A stretch of DNA of 64,000 nucleotides from the NCBI GenBank assembly GCA_024362935.1, contig JANCRA010000003.1:9352001-9416000 (forward strand). Reading direction: 5' to 3'. Each line of letters starts with the position of its first letter. The first letter of the stretch is position 1. This document shows, one piece after another, positions 50,096 through 62,287 of the stretch. The notes under the pieces were generated by a model. It had not been told where the DNA came from. It searched no databases and saw only the letters and a list, made by a program, of their open reading frames with translations. The position numbers were made by a program, and so were the translations under genes. The stretch comes from Setophaga petechia (taxonomy: Eukaryota; Chordata; Aves; Passeriformes; Parulidae).

Positions 50096-52696
50096 GTGCT
50101 GGGATGGGAGCTGGCAGGAGAGTTTTCTGCTTGAGCATTGGCCCCTGCAGCTCACTGGGGCTGTGTGAGAGCTGGTGGCAGATGGTCCTGCCTGCTGGAG
50201 CCCTTCCTGGCCACTTGTCCCTATTTTCTCTCCTTCCTCAAGGAAGAGATGGCACCTGGCATTTATGGAGAGTCCTGGGTGCTGTGTGGCATTCAATTTC
50301 ATCTGTCACCCTAGCTGTGTGCTGCCTTCTTTGTGGGAAGTTGATAGAGGAAAAACAAAAAGAGCTTTGGATCCAAATCCACCTTGTCTGAGACACTTAT
50401 GTAGCCATTTATTTACTTATTTCTAACAAAATCCCTTTGGTTTGTGGCTTGATGTGATACACTGTTTTTGTTATGAGGATAATAATCACAGATTTATGAA
50501 AATGTCTTTGAATGACTTGAGCATGGCCAGAAGTGGATATTTATATATACCTGAGTTTCTCTGTGGCTTTTTTTAACAGACAGCAGGCATGAGTTTGTGA
50601 GAAATCATTCTTCTTTGTGCCTGCACAAGCTTCATGTGGGTGAGTGATGGACAGTTGGTGTCAGCTTCAAAGCTGCCCCATCCATTCAGGTTTCCATCAT
50701 TGGCACTGCCCATGTAACCCTTTGGGAAGCTCCCCAGCTCATCCCTGTCACTGTCACACAGGTAAAGAGCAGGGATCACCCCAGCTCTCCAGGGCTCTGT
50801 CATAGCCCAGTGTAGGACACAGCTGGGTGTTCCTAGTGTGTCCTGGATCAGGGACACCAGTGCACTCTCAGGATGCAGAAGCAGGAGACTCTCACAGTTG
50901 TGCTTTGTGCATTGGGCTTCACACACACAGATAATTACAGATTTGCTCCGTGGTGGTCACCAAATGTCCAGGAGCAGCAGTCCTTGGGGTTAGTCTGGCC
51001 TACAAGACCCTGTCCTTTGCAGGGGAAGGTGTGATATATGTGTTAGCTTGAACTGATAGCAGAGAGTCAACCTTTCCAGCTCTGGGAGCTGCCACCCAGT
51101 GTCATTTCATGGAGTACCAGAGTACTGTGTCCTTTGGGAGGTGAGGGTGATTTCCTCTGGCTTGGACTTGTGAGAGGAGGCAGCAACAAGCTCCCGATGG
51201 GATCTGCCATTTCCCTGGGATGAGACTGGATAGGCTGGCTCCATTCTTCCCATTGCCAGAGCCTCCAGAGCTGCTCAGTCTCATGTGAGCTGCTGTCCCA
51301 GCCATGAGAGCTGTCTTTGAGAGCTGTCTTTGAGGTACCTGTGAGCTGTGCACTGCTGGGGACTCCATGGCCCACCTGGCACCTGGGTGTCATGGTTTCA
51401 CTGCAGCTGGCAGCTAAACCCCACAGAGCTGTTTGCTCACTCCCCCCACATCCATGGGGACATCCCAGACCCCTGCAGCACAGCTGGGGATGCATGTGGA
51501 GGCTCAAGGCATGGCCCAGAGCTTGCACCTCTCTCTTTGGCCCCTTCATGGGTGCTCTGGCTGCCATGTGGACACATGTTCCCTGCAGACTTTCATGTAC
51601 CTGCCTGCTGCCCACAGGCCCACCTCAGTTCCTGGGCATGAGAAGGTGACCTGAGGGCTGCTGATGGTCCTGTGGTGGTACCATCACCTTGAGAAGCTCA
51701 GAAACCAGCTGCCTGGAGGAACCATTTATCCACAGTGGCAAAGAACACCATTAAATATGAACCAGCTTGTTGCTAGCAGTCTGAGCTAGCCTGGCTGGCT
51801 TGCACTTAAAATCTGCTAGCAGTGTTCATGTGATTTGTAATGGGAATCCTGCCTTTTGGTGGGAGTAACTCAATGGAAATGCTAAGGCTAGTGTGCCTGG
51901 AGTGTGGGTGGGAAAGTGTGTGTGAAAGCAGCAGCAGGAGTTCTAGAGGAGGGGATGCTTTGGCCCGTGCTGATGGCCATAGACGTGACTGGCAGCAAAG
52001 AATTGGGTAAACACCCCAGGATGTGTGGTTTGTGTCAGGACTGGGAGGTCTGGGCTGTGATAAGGCCACAGCACAGATGGCTCATCAGCAGAGGACTGGT
52101 TCCCTGATAACAGGAGCAGTGTCACACCACAATTTTTCTTCCTGTGGTTCCAAGAGGAAGGAATAGATAAGATGACCAAAGTGATGGAAAGGAGGCAACA
52201 GGCAGCAGCTTTCCTAGGGTTTTTGGAGGGTAAGCAAGATGCTGAGATAAAGGTCAGCCTGTAATCACCACTGACTCCTAAGGCATGTGAAAAATGTGTC
52301 CCAGAACCCATTTCTTTGCTGTCCATGAGGAGGGATGCCAGGGCTGCCAGTGGGTGTCCCTTGTTTCCTGTGCCACACACAGGGACCCTGGCCACCTTTT
52401 GGTGAACATGTGAGTGTGTGTTTCTGGCTGTGTGAGTGACATCTTAGGTTAGAATAATCCTCACCTTCCCCTTCCTTCAGTTTCTGTACCAAGTTTGTAG
52501 TGTTCCCTTGGTGAGGAGCAGGAGCTCCTTGTGGTTCCCCATCTGGGTGCAGGAGGATGTGTCTGCTGGTGCTGTGGCTGGAGACCATCCTGGGTCTGGA
52601 ACTGGGAATCCTGGGGATTGTACCTGCAGATACACTCTGTGAGAGCTCAGACAAGCTCTGCCTTTTTGAGAAGACAATGCTGATGATGCCAATACC

Positions 52697-53008
52697 TGTA
52701 GGGGGATAGAATATAAGGTAGTATAGAAAGTAATTTTACCCCCTAAAGAGTTGCAGCTGGGTTAACTATTATGGATTAGGAGCAGGCCTAATGCTAACAG
52801 GCCACAGCTGTAGCCAATAAGAAGAGTGTTATAAAAGGGTAGATTGGTTGGCTGAGGGGAACTGGAGCCAGTTAGCTGCTGTGAGGACAAGGAAGAGTTA
52901 GTACCTAGAGGAGCTGCCTACAGGAAACATCAAGGAGGTACAAAACTCTAGCAATATGGAGCCCTTGCAATGTACTGACAGTAGAACTCTTGCAATATAA
53001 TGACAACA
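52697..53008 (+). mobile_element. Solo LTR of an endogenous retrovirus (copy B), plus orientation
   Basis: The element starts TGTAGGGGGATAGAATATAA and ends AATGACAACA. It is flanked by a perfect 6-bp target-site duplication, AATACC at 52691-52696 and 53009-53014. It keeps a CCAAT box at 52814-52818 and a TATAAAA box at 52830-52836, so its promoter looks better preserved than that of copy A. It belongs to the same family as 37526-37834 but in the opposite orientation. No internal retroviral genes adjoin it. Confidence 0.9.
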
Positions 53009-53184
53009 AATACCCAGCTTTTATATAGGCCCCCGAGGATGACAATAAGCATCTCCAGATAAAATGAGATTTCTATTAGACTGTTCAAAGCTGCTTCTCT
53101 CAGGAGTCTGTATAGACTACAGACCATTCTGCAGAGATAGAATTTCTTTTTCCCTTCTAAATCTATTCTTAAACCAACCAGGTC

Positions 53185-53270
53185 CATAGGAAAATGTAAA
53201 GTAGTAGTGTGGTTATGTAGTGGAGAGCATAGGAAAATGCAAAGTAGTAGTGTGGTTATGTAGTGGAGAG
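53185..53270. repeat. 43-bp tandem duplication
   Basis: Two adjacent copies, 53185-53227 and 53228-53270, each run from cataggaaaatg to gtagtggagag. They differ at one base (tgtaaag versus tgcaaag). This is a recent local duplication about 180 bp from the solo LTR. Confidence 0.94.
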
Positions 53271-55229
53271 CACTCAGCTTAGAGGGCTGCTGAGTCTCTG
53301 GCTTCCTGACACTGTTTCTGACTGTGTTTTTCTCCAGTGCCCACTTCTTGAAGGATGCCAAGCCTGGGAGAGACCTCTGGCAGCATCAGCCCCTTCCCTT
53401 GATTGCCACCGTGCTGCCACAAGGAGTCACATTCTGTACCTCTGCCTTGCAGAGATGCTCGGGGGAAGTGGATTTTGTTTTGCCAGATGGCACACTTGCT
53501 ATTACAAAAACAAGCCCAAATGTTTGTGGTCTGTAGGTGTAAAGAGAAGCCATTAGATGGAGTGGGAAGGGATGATGAGTCCTTGGCTGAAGCTCTGGCT
53601 GTCTGCTGAGCCTGTGAGAGCAGTGGTGGGAGAGGTGATGTGAGGGAACGGAGCAGGTAAACCCCAACCCCAGTGGCAGTCCTGTCCCTCCCTTTTGGCT
53701 GGAAAGACAGTGGGCTCCATCTTGCTCAGTACAAGGGCTAAGGCAGAAAAAAAGTGAGAAGGTAACTGTCTGTCTCTCCCTCAGCTCCCTGCAGAGGAAG
53801 GACAAAACTGGCTCCTGAACAGCCTGGTGTAGGCTAGGAGATGTAACTGTGGCCCAGGCCTGGTCTGGGGTCTCACTGGGGAACACAGGGCAAATCCCTC
53901 CTCAGCCTGCATGGGAGTAAATCTTTTCCTCTCAGGGAGAAGAGCTCGATCAGCTTCTTAAAGCCAGGCTGACTTTTCAAATCAAGCTTGAAATGGCTAA
54001 AGATCACCACACTGTCCTCATTGTGATGTCCTGAAGATGCACCCAGAAGAGTCAGGGGAACCCTTGGAGCATTGAGTGCCCCTGCACAGGGCCCCAGGGT
54101 AGCACAGCACAGCAGCCCCTCCACTACCAGCAAGGAACCCCCAGGACCTCACTGTTGTACATGAACCCCTGGGCAGGGGCATCTCTGGCATCCCCAGGAC
54201 TGCATTTACATCTTCAGCATCTCATTGTGGTGCCTCAAAATGCCTCCAACTCCTTCTGTTACTTCAGAAGCCCCTCCTGTGCAGTGCCCTGATGGTCCCC
54301 TGCCTTCTCTGATCCCTGCAGCCCATCCCCTGTCACTGTCAGGTGAGCTGAGCTCAGCCCGTGTGTGTCAGAGGATGACTCTAGGCTGATTTCTCACCTT
54401 CCCACATCAGTGGTGGCCATGGTGCCTTTTTAGGCAGGGGGAAGCAATGATTGAGAAAAGCATGAGAAGTGTGACAGAAGGCAGCTCCTTCCCACTGGCT
54501 TCACTGATACCACCTGGATGTTACTGAGCAGGCAAAAAGAGAAATTCAAGATGCCTGATTTGCTGCTGCAGCAACAGTAGCTGTGGAAGAGAAAGTAAAA
54601 TGAAAGGTTTGTCAGGATTTATGGCACAGGGAGTGCTATGGTGAAGCTTCAGGATGTATCACCAGCTGCTGAGAACAAACCAATCTATTTTTGAAAGCAG
54701 GTGCCCTTCATCTGCTGCTGTTGCAGAGGCTCTGAGCAGTGGGTGGCTTTTTCCCCCAAGGCAACTGACCAGCACAGAGTTGGGCAGTGACAAAGTTGGG
54801 GGTTTTGATGAGCAAAAGAGGCATTGAGAGGCCATGCCCATAATCCACCCTTACAGGTAACCACAGGAAGCAAGAAAAATCCATCTGCTTTGAGGATCTG
54901 CTGTGGGTTCTTGTGCTCATTTTTCATGTTCCTTGTGTGGGGCTGGCAGTGGGTCAGGGGAGAGGCAGGGGCACAAGGGACCCTTGCTCTACCATAGTCT
55001 GGAAGGGAGCCAGGTTCAAATGGGCCATACAGATGTGCACAGATGTGCACCCTCCTGTGCCTGCATGCGTCCTCTACCATCAGAGGCTTTCACCTGCATC
55101 GTCTCCTAATCAGATTTGCTTCAAAATCGTGAAAGTCTTAAGAATGCTCACCTTTTCCTTCTGAAAACAAATGTGCTTGGGGTTCCTTTATCAGAAGCAC
55201 CTCTGGGGTTGCTCACGCTGACAGTGCCT

Positions 55230-55690
55230 CTGTGAGTCAGTCAGGGTTAGTGCACTGCTGCTGGCACGGCTGGGCTGGCTCTGTCCGGACAGACCGGTTC
55301 TGTTCGCTCCTGTCAGGTAACCACGGGCTGGAGCTGCTCTGCACATGTGTTGGTGAGGGTTTCACGGTCCGAGGGGGCAGCTGGAGCTGTCGGGGGTGAT
55401 TTTACCGGCGTGCCCCATCCCTGCTGCTGCCCATAGAGCGAGCGCTGCCCTCGCCCCCAGCCAGAGGAGCTGTGTGTGACTCACCGGCTTTGCGTGCTCC
55501 AAGGAGTCTCCCGAGTCTGGAGCTTCCATCAGCTCAGGGCTGAGAAAAGACACCCTTCCTGTTTGTAATGACATCCAGTTGCAAACAATGTCCTGACTTT
55601 GTTTTTCTGTTCGGGGCAGTCGCTGAAATCCTCCCTTCCCTTGGGCGCCCCAGCACAGCCCGTGCAGCCAGCCTGCCAGGGAGAGGAGCC
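55230..55690. promoter_or_regulatory. CpG-rich intronic block, possible regulatory element
   Basis: CpGs are strongly enriched over the surrounding intron (gtccggacagaccggttc, gagcgagcgctgccctcg, accggcgtg, gttcggggcagtcgctg). AP-1-type sites lie at 55233-55239 (TGAGTCA) and 55477-55483 (TGACTCA), and a grainyhead-like ACCGGTT lies near 55291-55297. The block may be an enhancer or minor promoter. It also overlaps possible exons on both strands, listed separately. Confidence 0.4.
55485..55574 (-). other. Possible antisense exon with consensus donor
   Basis: On the minus strand an ATG at 55574 opens a 30-codon frame (MSLQTGRVSFLSPELMEAPD, then SGDSLEHAKP). It reaches a consensus donor, GCCG|GTGAGT, on a codon boundary at 55485/55484. 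No family was recognised. The donor overlaps the AP-1 site on the other strand, so either reading may explain the motif. It could be the first exon of an antisense transcript, or chance. Confidence 0.15.
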
Positions 55691-55712
55691 ATTCTTTTGT
55701 GATGTTTGCTGA
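55620..55712 (+). other. CCDC85C: Possible alternative terminal coding exon
   Basis: An acceptor (ctttgtttttctgttcggggcag) ends at 55619. In phase 0, which is what the Ser-rich exon needs, the frame runs 30 codons (SLKSSLPLGAPAQPVQPACQ, then GEEPFFCDVC) to TGA at 55710-55712. An AATAAA lies at about 55974. The predicted tail would replace the conserved C-terminal domain. The open phase and polyadenylation signal are suggestive, but a 30-codon open frame in GC-rich sequence is not rare. Confidence 0.2.
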
Positions 55713-57379
55713 GAAGGGAATGAAAGAGTTAAATTGCTTCTTTAATAATCAGAAAGTGCCATGTAAGTCCTTGTTATTACTAAAGCAGACATCCATGCAT
55801 GGTGGGGGCACCATGAAGATGCAGGAGGAGGTGTCTGGGACACACAGACAGGCTCTGTCTGGCTCCCATGTGGACCCAGCAGTTAATTCATGGATTTGAA
55901 TGTTTACATGACCAGCTGCTCTCTGTGATTAAAGGCAGCAAATTAAGTAATGCCAAAGGAGATTATCATCTGCAATAAAGTCCCTTGATTTGATAAGGAA
56001 GATGCTGATATGGGGTACTGATGGCTCTGAACTCACTCCCCGTCAGGGACCTGTGTTGTGCTGGAGAGCTGGGTCTGTCTAGGAATCCTCCTGGTGCCTG
56101 GCCTCAGGTGCTTGCAGCTCAGGGCAGCCCACCGTGTCTTTGGGGCTGTGCAGCCATTTAAGTGGCCCAGAAGGAGCTGGTGGTTGGGTTTGAGCTGGGT
56201 GCTGGCATGCTCTCTGCACAGTAGGCATGGAATAGCCACAGCCAAACACCATCAGTGCTCTGGATCGTCTGCCAGGCAGACAGGACACACAAGGGGTGCT
56301 CTCTGGCTCCTGTCAGGGTGTCCCATGCTCACATATCAGAGGTCTGGCATCATCTGCAGTAGGGTGACAAAAAGGTGTGGTCTGCAGAGGAGCTGGCATT
56401 GGTCACTTCTTTGTACCTCCAGGAAATGCTGTAGCCAGCAAGGAGTCCTGGGGCTGCTGCCAGAGTGCCACCAGGTAGCCCTGTCCCTGCAGGGCCCTGG
56501 GGGGAGCTGGGCTCCCTCAGGAGCACCACGCGTGGTGGCAATGGCAGAGATGCCTTGGGCATGAGAAGATGCAGCAGGGAGGGAAGGGACTTTGCAGGAA
56601 GGGAGGGTGGAATGTCAGCCTGGAGTTGTGTCCTGCTCCAGCCGGCCCCATGCTTTGTTTCAGCCATTAACCCTCTGCAGCTGCAGGGCAGGGAACACGG
56701 AAGGGAAATGTGGCCCGGGATGCAGAACGATGAGGGAGCCCAGGGAATTTCTCAGGCTGGTGGTAACAGGAGATTTTGTGTGTGTGATCACCCAGGAATG
56801 CCCTTTGTTTTTGTGTGAAGGGAGATTTCTCATTCAGAATGGACCATCAGCCCGTGTGAGCCCAGTGCTGTGCACTCTTGTGATGGGGACCCCATGCTTC
56901 AGGGGTTTGGTGCATTCCCTGCCTTCTCTCCTCCCATGCCAGGGTGGCCTTGTGCTCTCAGTCCTTGGTTTTGGTGCTGGTTTTCCCCCATCTGCCCCAG
57001 CACTGCCTGGCTGGAGCTGCTCCAGGCACTTCCTTTAACTTGTAGCCACATGTGCCATTCACAAACAAAAATGTGCTGGGCCCCCTGTTCTGTCAGCACA
57101 CCAGGGCTGGGGTGCCAGCCATGGCACCTTTCCATGGTACTGGCCCTGCCACCCACTTCCCATGAACTGTTTCTGCATGTTACTGTCTCCTGCTTGTCTC
57201 TTAACAGTTCCTAATTTGCAGAGTGGCATTGACACCTTCATTTCTTTTTTATTTATTTAAAACACCTGGATGGTGACAGATGCTAAGGAAAGGTCCAAGT
57301 ACAATTCAAATCTGGGTAAGCAGGTTGCAGACAAAACCACTGAGAGATAAATAGACATGCTTGGGAATTTTATTGTGAG

Positions 57380-57560
57380 CTGTCTGACAGTGCCTGATGT
57401 AATGTAATTTTCTGTGTTCTGTCTCGGCAATAAAAACTTCACGGTGTCTGATATGACTCCATTTAGCTTTAATGCTGTCTGAGGTATGCCATTAGAAAAA
57501 TGTGGCTTATATAATCGGGTTTGAATTCTAAATGCTTGTTTTTTGAAATGGGAGACAAAA
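57380..57560. promoter_or_regulatory. Candidate conserved non-coding element
   Basis: This is a complex AT-rich segment with preserved CpGs (gtctcggcaataaa, cttcacggtgtc, ataatcgggtttg) and no repeat signature. Three CpGs surviving in AT-rich intron suggest constraint or low methylation, but this is composition evidence only. Confidence 0.25.
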
Positions 57561-59394
57561 ATTAATAGAAGGCAAGGGGAAGATGTGAGGTTCAGAAGCA
57601 TTAATAGTTGTTCATATGTTCCATATTGGTCTGAAGCATCCCCAGTGCCTAGGTTGTGCCTGCTGGCTGAAGTAAAACCAGCATGATGTTCTCTTCTGGG
57701 TTTTGAAACTTAGTCTTTTGCAGTCTTTCTGCAGATCAGGAATAGCTCTCTTGGCAGTGAGGTAGGAAAGGGTGTCATTAAAAGACAGAATATAATTGAG
57801 CAACAAGAGATTGAAAACTGATGGCAGGCCCAAGGTCTCATGTCTTTTCAGATCCCTGGAGGAATCAAGGAGAAATTGTTTATCACAATTTCTTTGTTCT
57901 TTTTTTTTTAAATTTCTGATCTAAAACCTCTAAAAGAGCAGACACCTGCCATGCCCAGTTAGGCTCTTTTCTTGGGTTCCAAAGCATTCTCCCTGTTATG
58001 AAGAGATGTTCATGTTTTAAGCCTTACTTTACCTCTGTGGAGGTGTGTCACTATTGGGATTTCTCAGCGTGCCCTATTGCAGAGAGTCTTATTAATTTTG
58101 GTCCTCCAAGTGCACAGGAGTGGAGTGTCCATGGCAGTGCTTGTCAGCATCTGTGCTGGACCACATCCCATGCAGCCACCCAGAGCCTGCAAGGACTCAT
58201 TAGGAAACTTGGTCTTAGACCCTGGCAATGACACTGCGATGTGACACACAGCAGCAGATGTTGGCCAGCAGCTGCAAGTTGAGGCCTCTGCTCTTCATTT
58301 TTCTGGTGTCAGATTGAAAAGGATCATTGGCACTGTTTGTGGTCTAGAGATTTTCTCTCTCACATTAGCACTATTGCTTTGCTGATGGTTTTTGTCTGGG
58401 GCAGTGAATGGGGCTGCTTTGATTTGCTTTGTTTTCTGCTTTGGATTGGAGGGTGTCAGTGTCATTCTAGCAACAGAGAATTGGGGAATTTACCCCCTGC
58501 ATGTAGCATATTGCTTCAAGGATGCTCTGGCATGAGGGGCTGCAGAGTTTCTCTCTCTTCTCTTAGTCAATTATACAGCTGGACTGTGACTCTCCACACA
58601 GACTTGGAGACAAGCCCTGCCAGCTCCAGGGAGAGGTTTCTGGGAGGGTCTCAGATGGAATTGAGCTTCTCTGCTAGATCTGTGGTTTTGGTGTGCGTGG
58701 TGAGTGGGATGGGGAGGAGACTGAGCCACATGGGAGCAGTAAGCTCTGAGAAGTGCATTGGTCCCATCGCTGATACCAGCAAATATTCAGCAAATGTTTG
58801 TGCTTGAAATGGAGGAACAAGTGAGGGCTGGAAGGGAAATGTGTTCAGTGGTGCTTCAGTACTGCTGTCTGCACAGAGGCAGCAGAGGAATAGCTCTTGT
58901 TGTGGTTTTCCCTGTGGAAAAAGGCCTGGATATGGGGGTACTTGGCACTGTCCTCCCTCGAGGGATGCAGAGTCTCATCAGGACCCTCTGAGGACACTGC
59001 AGTCCCAGAACCATCCTGGCAGCAGAGACAGGGCTGTTCTGTCCAGGGCTGAGCAGCCACAGTGGTTTGGAGAGAAGCAAAAGCACCAATTTGCTGAGGG
59101 GGCATAGCATGGGTCACACACAGCTCCTCAGCCTCTGGTTCCCTGGGACTTTTGCTTCTTAAGGAGAGCTACCTTTGGGTTACCAGAGGTGCAGTGGTTG
59201 ATAAACCCTGTGCATAGGGGACAAAGGTGCTTCCTGCAAGTATCTGGACACTCAGAGACATAACCTATAGCCCTCCCCTTAATTAGGCATGACCTTAATT
59301 AGGTAATCTCACTGCTGGGCAGCTCTTCCTTTGCTGGGGTGACTGTGGCTGTGGATGCAGCTGGAAGTGGTGTGCTGTTTCTCAACATCTCTAT

Positions 59395-59640
59395 TATAAA
59401 TTTTAATGGCATTTTTGGTGACTTCTGAGCTGTCTTGTAGCACCATTCATTTATATAATTACATAATGCCTCAGCTACATATCTGAGGGTGAAGAGTAAA
59501 CCACCTCTGAACTACCAAACACTATAAAAACCTGGCAAGTGGAAAAGCCATATGTGCATCTAATACAAAGACTGCACGCTCGACAAAAGCAGACGGGGAG
59601 AGGAAACTGAGAGTGACACTTGCCTCAAAACACACCATGT
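59395..59640. promoter_or_regulatory. Candidate conserved non-coding element
   Basis: AT-rich sequence (tttatataattacataatg) gives way to a short segment with preserved CpGs (gcacgctcgacaaaag, cagacggggag). It does not look like a transposon. Regulatory function is a guess from composition. Confidence 0.2.
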
Positions 59641-62095
59641 TGCTTTTTGCCTGTATGGACAATTTCTGCTTCTTAGGATGTAACCAGATTAACCTTGCTA
59701 TTATTGTCTGCCAGGGTGCTGAGTCAGTGGTGTTCCTATGTCTGTGAAAATGTCAGCTGTAGGGAACAGGAAGGGCATGGGTTTCTGTAGTGGTGGGGGT
59801 CCTCAGATTAGCTGAGTTGGAGTGCTGGGGTGCAGCTGTGGGAATTCTTGCCTACAGTTTCCAAATGCATCTGTTCTAGGCATGAGGAATCTCCTCCATC
59901 TGTGCAATTTCACTTACTACTTTAACACTGACTTCTTGAGATTTTGCCTGCCCTACTTCCAACCTCCTATCTCAAATCTCTGGTTCCCTCTCCTCTGCAT
60001 TTCACCTCAATGGATTTCCTGCTGGGTAAAATACACATCCTCCTCTTCCTTCCCATTCCCTCCCTTTTCCCGCTGTTGGCAGTTTTCCAATATAGCAACC
60101 TTGACCTTTTCTCCAATTCCTTCAATTTCCTCCTCTTCAGCTAACACTGTTGGTGAACTCTGCCCATTTTCCTCTCCTCCATCCTCCAAAGGCTGGTCAT
60201 GCATCCTGCTGGCCATGCATCCTGCTGGGATTGTCACTTCTTTCCTTGCTGACTGCAGTCCCCTCAGTTCTGGCCTCCTTTATGTGTGCCTCTGTGCAGG
60301 AAGCTGATAGGAGTTTGGCTGAAGTTTTTTTTTCTTTTTCATGAACCACATGAAATCAGTGGGAATAAAGCACCAACCCCTTTAAAAATGCTGACTCTTT
60401 GTGTGTCTGGGAAGAGCCTTTCCTCAGGGTCCAGCTGCACAAGAAGACTGCCTGCAGTGATGAACATTGAGCCATGTGTGTGTTTTACTGGGTGCATCCC
60501 ATAGCTGCAGAGATTGCTTTGCTGCCAAAGATTGCATTCCCAAAGATTGGGGATGTTGGTGAAATCCTTGCTTGCTCCCCCACCCTCTTCACATGTGTGT
60601 TTGACCTTTTGTAGCACCAGCCTGGCGTGATGGGGACGTCTCTGCGGGCAATGGCTCAGTGGTGTGTCCATGATTCACTCACCATTGCTGATGATGCCAC
60701 TCAACAATTTGAAGATCTTTTTCTGCTGGTGGGGCTTTTGACTTCCCTGCTAAGGATCAAGGATCATACCTATTTTAGAAATGAAGCAATCTGTCACTTT
60801 GACTTTGACTGCAAGTTTTGGGTCTACCTCTTTTGCTGCATTTCTCATTCTTTACAGTTATTTCCCCCTTCTTCAGTCAAATTCTCTACCTATGTTCAGG
60901 GGCCACTCAGTTGAGTGCCTTTGTCTGAGAAGGAAGGTGACCCTGTGAATGCTTTTTGTGTGATATAATATATCCAGTATATCACTGTGTTTGCAAGAAT
61001 GCTTTTATCTTGTCAGTATGGTGATTGGTTAAGTATGATCAAGCTCTTTAGAAAAAACATTTCTGTCTAATCATTTTTGTTTCATTTGTATTCTGTAATA
61101 ATTTTGAGAGTGATTGTGATCATGGAAGTGCTTTGTAGCTCATTAGTGCCTTCAGTTATGTGAGGAGAAGCTGCTGCTGTCTTTCATATGGGAGACCTCG
61201 TGATCTATTCTAGTTTGGCCAGGAAACTGTATTTAAAACGTTGTCAGCAGCAATATCCACCAGAATTCCTTTTAACTTTGTCATATTACTCTCAACTCTA
61301 AAGAGATATTAAATGTTAGACCTTTGTTTGGCATTTCCTGTGCTAGTTCTGAAGAGGGCCATGGGAGAAGATCCATATCAAGTATGACCACAAACTCCTG
61401 AATATTCTTCTTTCCTTTGTCAAGAAGCTGCTCATTTATGGAAAGAAAGCATCTTTCATGATGAAGCTAGAGTAATTATACATGCATTGGTGTCTCTGAC
61501 CTCTGTGGGAAGCTGATTCTGGAAGGACTCTGTTACATTTACCAGCCCTGTGAGAAATTTGTACCTCATTTGGCAGCTGTAGACTGGCTGGATCCAGTCC
61601 CTAGTGCTCACCCTCAGCCTTTTCTGTCTGATGTTATGGATGAGGTGGCTGAGAATGTGTCCCCAGGTGGGCACAGCTCTGGTAAGCTGTAACACCGTGC
61701 CCCTAGGTCGAGAACCATGCCCATCCTGTGAGTGCTTCTGCTTTTTCAGTCTGTTAAATAACCTTGGAGAATTTTTGTGGGGTTAGTAAGTCTAACTTTT
61801 CTTTTTCTGAGATGCCACTCCTCTCCAAAGGAACTTCGTGTATCACCTGTAACTCAGTTCATGAAGGTTGCTATGACCAATGGCTGTTGGTCATGGCATG
61901 GGTTAGGCACAGATCAGTGGCCAGAGCTTGAAAGGCTCTGTGCCTTTTTGTCTGTAGCCTAATGGATTAGCCCACCTTTTCCTTTAATACATGCACACTT
62001 TTATTAGTAAAAAGGCCCCTACAACTTAAAACATTGGGAAGAATGAGAGCTGAGAAAGTGCCCCTCCATTGGTTCCCCTTTACTGTAAAAGTGTG

Positions 62096-62287
62096 AGGCT
62101 CTGGCACAGGTTGCCCAGAGAAGCTGTGGATGCTCCATCCCTGGGAGTGTTCAAGACCAGGCTGCACGGGGCTTTAGGCAACCTCCTTTAGTGGAAGGTT
62201 CCCTGCCTGTGGCAGAGGGTTGGAACTACAGGATCTTTAGGGTCTCTTCCAACCCAAACCATTCTGTGTTTCTATTATTCTGATTCT
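62096..62287 (+). mobile_element. CR1 LINE 3' end, plus orientation
   Basis: The sequence follows the avian CR1 terminus: ctggcacaggttgcccagag, aagctgtggatgctccatcc, gagtgttcaagaccaggctg, then ggtctcttccaacccaaacc, ending in repeats of attctg. It is less diverged than the copy at 25815, is 5'-truncated to about 190 bp and has no coding capacity. Confidence 0.9.
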
